The notes beneath the pieces are model-generated. The model worked only from the letters and a program-made list of their open reading frames with translations. It did no database searches and was not told the origin of the DNA. From assembly GCA_031289995.1 (NCBI GenBank), contig JAITOI010000055.1:1-10475 (forward strand): DNA of 10,475 nt, given 5' to 3'. Below, piece after piece: positions 6,012 to 10,475 of this stretch (position 1 is the first letter of the stretch; each line of letters opens with the position of its first letter). A program made the position numbers and the translations under genes. This DNA comes from Prevotellaceae bacterium. Lineage in GTDB: Bacteria; Bacteroidota; Bacteroidia; Bacteroidales; UBA932.

Positions 6012-6716
6012 CTAATCATCGTCATCATCCCCCTTCTTAACCCTCCCAATCCCGCTGCTGTCAACGGATTTGATGACGGCGTTACCGTAGTAGGTCAGGG
6101 CGCCCACGCCGCTGTTGGACAAGGTCAGCTCCTTGGAGGCATGCACGCTGGCGTTGCCCACGCCGGAGTTGCTGATGCTGGTGATTTCGGAGCGCAGGCC
6201 TTTGGCATCGAGCTTGCCCACGCCCTGCTTGCTCACGTGCAGCACGTCGGTTTTGCCCTCGAGCTCCACGTTGCCCACGCCGTTGATGACGGCTTTCACG
6301 TAACGACTCTGCAGCTCCAGCTCAACCTTGCCCACGCCGTTGAACGCGATGTTGAACGAGTCGCTCGTGACGGGCGTTCGAGTTTTCACATCGCCCACCC
6401 CGCGAAAATTCACGGCTCGCAGCGTGGTGTAGGTGATGCTGATTTTGCAGGTCTTGTCCTTTCCGCTGAACTTTTTGGAGGTAGAAATTTTGAGCGTGCC
6501 GTCCACGCACTCTACCTTCACTTCGGGCTGTAGCTCGGGATTGGCCTCCACCGTTACCGCGTTGGTGCTGCCCTGCGCGAGGCGGATGTTGCACACGCCG
6601 TCGCTCTCGATTTTTGTGAACGCGCCCACCGGACGATTTTCCACCACGGCATCCTTCGCCGTCGCACATGCGCAAAAGCCCAACAGGGCTGATGCTACAA
6701 GAATTTTCTTTTTCAT
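6012..6716 (-). CDS. Exported GIN-domain (DUF2807) beta-helix protein
   Basis: Starting from the ATG at 6716 the product has 234 residues. The frame extends upstream to 6785 but only this start yields a proper signal peptide (MKKKILVASALLGF, likely cleavage after ATA at 18-20). A cysteine at 15 or 17 is not in a good lipobox. The mature part is the putative auto-transporter adhesin, head GIN domain, a family frequent in Bacteroidota: VENRPVGAFTKIESDGVCNIRLAQG at its front, then seven regularly spaced G-V/I-G turns at about 106, 127, 146, 165, 185, 203 and 222, as expected for stacked beta-helix coils. It probably acts at the cell surface, with the exact role unknown. The protein ends in five aspartates, an acidic tail that could bind divalent cations. 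It is transcribed divergently from recG and lies 77 bp upstream of the Rpn-like start. Confidence 0.88.
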   Translation of the reverse strand: MKKKILVASALLGFCACATAKDAVVENRPVGAFTKIESDGVCNIRLAQGSTNAVTVEANPELQPEVKVECVDGTLKISTSKKFSGKDKTCKISITYTTLRAVNFRGVGDVKTRTPVTSDSFNIAFNGVGKVELELQSRYVKAVINGVGNVELEGKTDVLHVSKQGVGKLDAKGLRSEITSISNSGVGNASVHASKELTLSNSGVGALTYYGNAVIKSVDSSGIGRVKKGDDDDD

Positions 6717-6793
6717 TTTTTTTTCATTTTTTTTTGTTAGGACTACATCTACCAAGACGAGCGAAGCGCAAAAACGTAACATCAATGCGGCTG

Positions 6794-6801
6794 CAAAGGT
6801 A
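6794..6801 (-). promoter_or_regulatory. Bacteroidota -7 box for the GIN-domain gene
   Basis: On the minus strand the bases read TACCTTTG followed by C, an exact TAnnTTTG match 77 bp before the ATG at 6716. It is the mirror image of the plus-strand box at 6844-6851. A -33 element is not obvious. Initiation here would exclude the longer in-frame start at 6785, leaving the ATG at 6716. Confidence 0.55.
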
Positions 6802-6843
6802 ACAATTTTTGTTGCAGTACCAGCTGCATTCTACATTTTTTTG

Positions 6844-6851
6844 TACCTTTG
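6844..6851 (+). promoter_or_regulatory. Bacteroidota -7 box for recG
   Basis: TACCTTTG, again followed by C, is an exact match to the -7 consensus, 54 bp before the GTG proposed as the recG start. It overlaps the TTG at 6849 that would give a longer frame, which argues against that start. The -33 region is weak. Confidence 0.55.
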
Positions 6852-6905
6852 CCCCGCATTTTTTTACTACGATTAGACCCATTTTTATTCTACATTTTTC
6901 GAGCA

Positions 6906-8999
6906 GTGCTAAACACCGACATCAAGTACCTGCCTGGCGTTGGCCCCAGGCGCGCCGACCTGCTGAACCGAGAGTTAGGCGTGCGCACCTTTGGCGATTT
7001 GCTGCGCCACTTCCCGTTTCGGTACGTCGATAAAACGCGCATCTACGCCATCCGCGAAATCTCCGACGAGCTGCCCTACGTGCTGCTGCGCGGCAAAATC
7101 ACCGGCTTTCGCGAGCTCACGTCGGGCAAAAAACGCCTCGTCGCCCTCTTCGCCGACGACACCGGAATCATAGAGCTGGTGTGGTTTAAGGGGCTTGCCT
7201 ACATCCAAAAAAATCTGCGCACCGGCACTACCTACACCATCTTCGGCAAGCCCGCGCTGTTCAACGGAAAATTCAACATCGTGCACCCCGAAATTGAGCT
7301 GCCCGAAAAAGTCGAAGGCCAAATCACGTCGAACATTCAGGCCGTGTACAACAGCACCGAGCGCCTCAAAGACACGGGGCTTGGCACGCGCAGCATCAGC
7401 CGCCTGATGAGCACGCTGCTTGGGGCGGTGCAAGGACGAATGTCCGAAACGCTGCCGCCATACTTGCTTGCGAGCAACCACTTCATCTCGCTGCCCGAGG
7501 CGATGCTCAACATCCACTTTCCGCAAAGCGCAGCCCTGCTGCAGCAAGCGCAGAGCCGGCTCAAGTTCGAGGAGCTGTTCTACATTCAGCTCAGCATCCT
7601 ACGCACGCGGGCAAGGCGCATCAAGGCCTCCAACGGTTTTCGCTTCGCGCAGGTGGGCGCCTTGTTCAACCACTTTTACCGCTACAACCTACCCTTCGAG
7701 CTCACCGGTGCGCAAAAGCGCGTCATTCGTGAAATCCGCGCCGACACTGGCTCCGGACGGCAGATGAACCGCCTGCTGCAGGGCGATGTGGGTAGCGGCA
7801 AAACGATGGTAGCCCTCATGTGCGCCTTGCTGGCAGCCGACAACGGCTTTCAGACATGCATCATGGCACCCACCGAAATTCTCGCCACGCAGCACTACGC
7901 CAGCCTCACCGACATGCTGCGCGGAATGAGCGTAGGCGTGGCTTTGCTCACCGGCTCGACGAAAAAATCGGAGCGAAAAATCCTCTTCGAGCAGCTGCTG
8001 AAAGGCGACATTCACATCCTCATCGGCACCCATGCGCTGATAGAAGACGCCGTGCAGCTTCGGCGCTTAGGCCTTGTGGTGATTGACGAGCAGCACCGCT
8101 TTGGCGTGGCGCAGCGCGGCAAGCTGTGGGAAAAAAGTGGCCACCCGCCGCACATCCTCGTGATGACCGCAACGCCCATTCCGCGCACGCTGGCGATGAC
8201 GCTCTACGGCGACCTCGACGTGTCCATCATCGACGAGCTACCGCCCGGACGCAAGCCCATCAAAACCTTGCACTACTACGACACCAAGCGCAGCGAAGCC
8301 TTCGCGCTTATGCGGCGCGAAATTGAGGCTGGACGCCAGGTGTACGTGGTGTACCCGCTCATCGACGAGTCCGAAACGATGGACTACCAAAACCTGCAGG
8401 CGGGCTGGGACGCCATCACGCAAGCCTTTCCCGCGCCGCAGTACAAGGTGTGCATGGTGCACGGCCGCCTCAAGGCCAGCGAGAAGGAAAGCGCCATGCA
8501 GGAATTTGTGCGGGGCGAAGCTCACATCATGGTGGCCACCTCGGTCATCGAGGTGGGCGTCAACGTGCCCAACGCAAGCGTCATGGTCATCGAAAGCTCC
8601 GAGCGGTTTGGCCTCGCCCAGCTGCACCAGCTGCGGGGGCGCGTGGGGCGCGGCGCCGACCAGTCGTACTGCCTGCTGCTAAGCGGCGTCAAGCTGAGCG
8701 CCTACAGCCGCCAGCGCATCGAGATGATGTGCAGCACCACCGACGGCTTCCGCATTGCCGAGGCCGACCTCAAGCTGCGCGGCCCAGGCGACCTCGAGGG
8801 CACGATGCAAAGCGGCATGGCCTTCGACCTGCACATTGCCAACCTCGGCAAAGATAGCGCCATCCTCGAATACGCGCGTGGCATGGCCGAAAAAATTCTC
8901 GACGACGACCCGCTGCTCACCGACGAAAAAAATGAGCAGCTTCGCGCAACCCTTGCCAGCCTTAGGAATGAGGGGCAGGACTACAGCGTGGTGAGCTGA
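6906..8999 (+). CDS. recG: ATP-dependent DNA helicase RecG
   Basis: RecG remodels stalled replication forks and branch-migrates Holliday junctions. The GTG at 6906 gives 697 residues, the normal length for Bacteroidetes RecG, and begins LNTDIKYLPGVGPRRADLL, the expected helix-hairpin-like N-terminus. The wedge/OB domain follows (about 50-135, with GKPALFNGKFNIVHPE at 114-129). The helicase core shows Walker A GDVGSGKT at 293-300, IMAPTEILATQH at 319-330, DEQH at 394-397, the VMTATPIPRTLA motif at 419-430, and motif VI QLRGRVGRG at 575-583. The DLKLRGPGDLEGTMQSG segment (621-637) is the C-terminal part needed for translocation. All catalytic motifs are intact. The frame extends to a TTG at 6849, but that codon lies inside the -7 box. 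The gene ends 19 bp inside the convergent U32 gene. Confidence 0.97.
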   Translation: MLNTDIKYLPGVGPRRADLLNRELGVRTFGDLLRHFPFRYVDKTRIYAIREISDELPYVLLRGKITGFRELTSGKKRLVALFADDTGIIELVWFKGLAYIQKNLRTGTTYTIFGKPALFNGKFNIVHPEIELPEKVEGQITSNIQAVYNSTERLKDTGLGTRSISRLMSTLLGAVQGRMSETLPPYLLASNHFISLPEAMLNIHFPQSAALLQQAQSRLKFEELFYIQLSILRTRARRIKASNGFRFAQVGALFNHFYRYNLPFELTGAQKRVIREIRADTGSGRQMNRLLQGDVGSGKTMVALMCALLAADNGFQTCIMAPTEILATQHYASLTDMLRGMSVGVALLTGSTKKSERKILFEQLLKGDIHILIGTHALIEDAVQLRRLGLVVIDEQHRFGVAQRGKLWEKSGHPPHILVMTATPIPRTLAMTLYGDLDVSIIDELPPGRKPIKTLHYYDTKRSEAFALMRREIEAGRQVYVVYPLIDESETMDYQNLQAGWDAITQAFPAPQYKVCMVHGRLKASEKESAMQEFVRGEAHIMVATSVIEVGVNVPNASVMVIESSERFGLAQLHQLRGRVGRGADQSYCLLLSGVKLSAYSRQRIEMMCSTTDGFRIAEADLKLRGPGDLEGTMQSGMAFDLHIANLGKDSAILEYARGMAEKILDDDPLLTDEKNEQLRATLASLRNEGQDYSVVS

Positions 9000-10234
9000 A
9001 GCAGGTACAGCTTGTCCGCCCGCCTCACCCGCTGCGGCACGGCGATGGAGAACACGTCGCCCTTGCGCACCTCGCATGTGGGCGTGCCTGCGTCGCCCAC
9101 GTGCAGCTGCGCGATGCTCAGCTCGAGCACGCCGGTGGTGGGTCCCATAATCAGCAGCGTGTCGCCCAGCTTGAGGCTGCCTGCCTCGAGCAAAAATTCG
9201 GCAACGCCCAACCGCGCGTAGTAGTTGAGCGCCTTGGCGCAGTAAGTCTTGCGCGTGGTGGCCGCCGAGCCGTACACCGCGCTCCACTCTCCCAGCGGTG
9301 CGCCCATGTAGTAGCCGTCCCAAAAACCGCGGTTGTACACCCTGCGCAGCTTCTCCTTTAGCTCCGCCTTGAGCTCCCCGCTGTATGCGCCGCAAGCCAC
9401 GGCCTCAAAGGCTTTGCGGTAGCACTCGCAGGCCGTTTTGACGTACTCGGCCGAGCGTGCGCGGCCCTCGATTTTGAACACCTGCACGCCCGCATCGAGC
9501 ATCACATCTACAAATTCAATGGTGCACAAATCCTTTGGCGACATCAGGTATTCGCTGTCGGTGGCAATGGCAAATCCGCTGTCGCGCTCCGTGAGCTGGT
9601 AGGCGCGGCGGCACAGCTGCAGGCAGCTACCGCGGTTGGCCGACAGGCCGCTCTGGTGCAGGCTTAGGTAGCACTTGCCCGAGGTGGCCATGCACAGCGC
9701 CCCGTGGCAAAACATCTCGATTTTGACCAGCTCGCCACGCGGCCCGCACACGTTGTGCTGCGCCACCTGCTCGGCGATGCGCTTCACCTGATGCAGGCTC
9801 AGCTCTCGCGCCAGCACTACCACATCGGCGTAGCGGGCGTAGAATTTGAGCGCCTCAAAGTTGCTAATGTTGAGCTGCGTGGAGACGTGCACCTCCACGC
9901 CTTCGCTGTGCGCAAAGTCAATGGCAGCTTGGTCTGACGCGATGATGGCGCTCACGCCTTCGCGCTTGGCACGGCGCACAATTTCGCGCATCGCGTCCAG
10001 CTCTTCGTCGAACAGCACCACGTTGAGCGTGAGGTACGACTCCATGCCGTGCCGACGGCAAATATCGGCAATATGCGCGAGGTCATCGAGCGTGAAGTTG
10101 GCCGACGAGCGCGAGCGCATGTTCAGCTTTTCGACCCCAAAATACACGGAGCTTGCGCCGCCGTCGATGGCCGCCTGCAGCGCATCGTGCGAGCCTACCG
10201 GCGCCATAAGGTTGATGGGTTGGTGTGGTTGCAA
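8981..10234 (-). CDS. trhP: U32 family protein, TrhP-like tRNA hydroxylation factor
   Basis: The product has 417 residues. The U32 signature E-x-F-x2-G-[SA]-[LIVM]-C-x4-G-x-C-x-[LIVM]-S is matched completely at 173-191. Other hallmarks are LMAPVGSHDALQAAIDGGASSVYFG at the start (9-33) and FKIEGRARSAEYV at 253-265. Cysteines 181, 188, 204 and 208 are candidates for an iron-sulphur cluster. These proteins were long called collagenase-like peptidases; the E. coli relative TrhP works in prephenate-dependent hydroxylation of U34 in tRNA, and RlhA acts on 23S rRNA, so an RNA-hydroxylation role is likely here. Which relative it matches best is inferred from overall similarity. The TTG at 10234 keeps the conserved INL before MAP; the ATG at 10207 is the alternative. 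It converges with recG, overlapping by 19 bp. Confidence 0.88.
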   Translation of the reverse strand: MQPHQPINLMAPVGSHDALQAAIDGGASSVYFGVEKLNMRSRSSANFTLDDLAHIADICRRHGMESYLTLNVVLFDEELDAMREIVRRAKREGVSAIIASDQAAIDFAHSEGVEVHVSTQLNISNFEALKFYARYADVVVLARELSLHQVKRIAEQVAQHNVCGPRGELVKIEMFCHGALCMATSGKCYLSLHQSGLSANRGSCLQLCRRAYQLTERDSGFAIATDSEYLMSPKDLCTIEFVDVMLDAGVQVFKIEGRARSAEYVKTACECYRKAFEAVACGAYSGELKAELKEKLRRVYNRGFWDGYYMGAPLGEWSAVYGSAATTRKTYCAKALNYYARLGVAEFLLEAGSLKLGDTLLIMGPTTGVLELSIAQLHVGDAGTPTCEVRKGDVFSIAVPQRVRRADKLYLLQLTTL

Positions 10235-10262
10235 TTTTGTTTTGTGCGTTGGTTTGCGGGGG

Positions 10263-10270
10263 CAAAGGTA
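10263..10270 (-). promoter_or_regulatory. Bacteroidota -7 box for the U32 gene
   Basis: On the minus strand the bases read TACCTTTG followed by C, identical to the boxes of recG and the GIN-domain gene. It lies 28 bp upstream of the TTG at 10234 and 55 bp upstream of the ATG at 10207. An A/T-rich block stands just upstream and no clear -33 element is visible. Confidence 0.55.
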
Positions 10271-10391
10271 GGGAAAAAAATTTTTTAGGAGCGAAGGGGA
10301 AAGGAGCGGAGGTACAATTTTTTGCGAGAATATTATGAGGTTTTTGAAAATATTGTCAGGGCAACCGCATCAAAATTTAAGCGTTCTGCAT

Positions 10392-10475
10392 GGCGCACGG
10401 GTGTAGGCTGTGCGCCGAATGAGGTCTGTGCTCCGTGCGCAAGACCGCGGATGGGTGTTGAGACCGTAGGCTAAA
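10392..10475. repeat. GC-rich stretch of inverted and direct repeats, cut by window edge
   Basis: GGCGCAC at 10392-10398 pairs with GTGCGCC at 10410-10416 around an 11-base loop. A second stem pairs GGTCTGTGC (10423-10431) with GCGCAAGACC (10437-10446), with one wobble and a bulged A. GTAGGCT occurs at 10403-10409 and 10466-10472, AGACCG at 10442-10447 and 10461-10466, and GGGTGT at 10399-10404 and 10453-10458. The stretch may be a structured RNA, an intergenic repeat family, or the 3' end of a gene lying further right: the minus strand is open from the window edge to a TAA near 10380. Between 10271 and 10391 I see only A/T-rich sequence. Confidence 0.5.

Noticed and set aside
6849..6905. A longer recG starting at the TTG at 6849.
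   Set aside because: The codon lies within the -7 box, and the extra residues have no counterpart in the RecG N-terminus I know; the GTG at 6906 gives the normal length.
8679..9395. A 238-residue minus-strand frame across the recG and U32 ends.
   Set aside because: It is a shadow in a GC-rich region, with arginine- and glycine-rich low-complexity translation, and overlaps two well-supported genes.

Overview
The window looks like chromosomal DNA from a Bacteroidota bacterium, most likely of the Bacteroidales type. The reasons are: four sites matching the Bacteroidota -7 promoter element TAnnTTTG placed just upstream of genes; A-rich leaders without Shine-Dalgarno motifs; a RecG whose N-terminus reads like the Bacteroidetes form; a GIN-domain (DUF2807) surface protein; and an Rpn-type PD-(D/E)XK protein. 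All of this was read by eye, with no database search. No tRNA, rRNA, IS element or CRISPR array was seen.

Left part (1-1880), plus strand. A 5'-truncated small flavin-binding (PPOX-like) protein with what looks like the tail of a signal peptide is followed by an AT-rich islet. The islet holds a 65-residue protein of unknown function and three kinds of short tandem repeat. Next comes an exported DUF1571-family protein. Immediately behind it stand four tandem copies of a 45-bp palindrome, the most unusual structure in the window. The array lies between two convergent genes and ends in a T-run, so it probably terminates transcription.

Middle part (1881-6716), minus strand. Read in the direction of transcription the order is: GIN-domain protein, Rpn-like nuclease with a coiled-coil tail, pdxS, pdxT, then an ATPase fused to a PD-(D/E)XK domain. 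pdxS and pdxT are 1 bp apart and encode the two subunits of the DXP-independent pyridoxal 5'-phosphate synthase. The other three are separated by 44-78 bp and may be partly co-transcribed, but they share no obvious pathway with PLP synthesis.

Right part (6717-10475). A divergent promoter region separates the GIN-domain gene from recG (plus strand). recG runs tail-to-tail into a U32-family gene (trhP-like, tRNA hydroxylation) on the minus strand with a 19-bp overlap of coding sequence. The last 240 bp carry the U32 promoter and a GC-rich stretch of inverted and direct repeats of unknown nature, cut by the window edge.

No complete new defence or mobile system is demonstrable. The best candidates for something undescribed are the palindromic array at 1609-1788, the ATPase-nuclease fusion at 1881-3446, and the AT-rich islet with its small protein.
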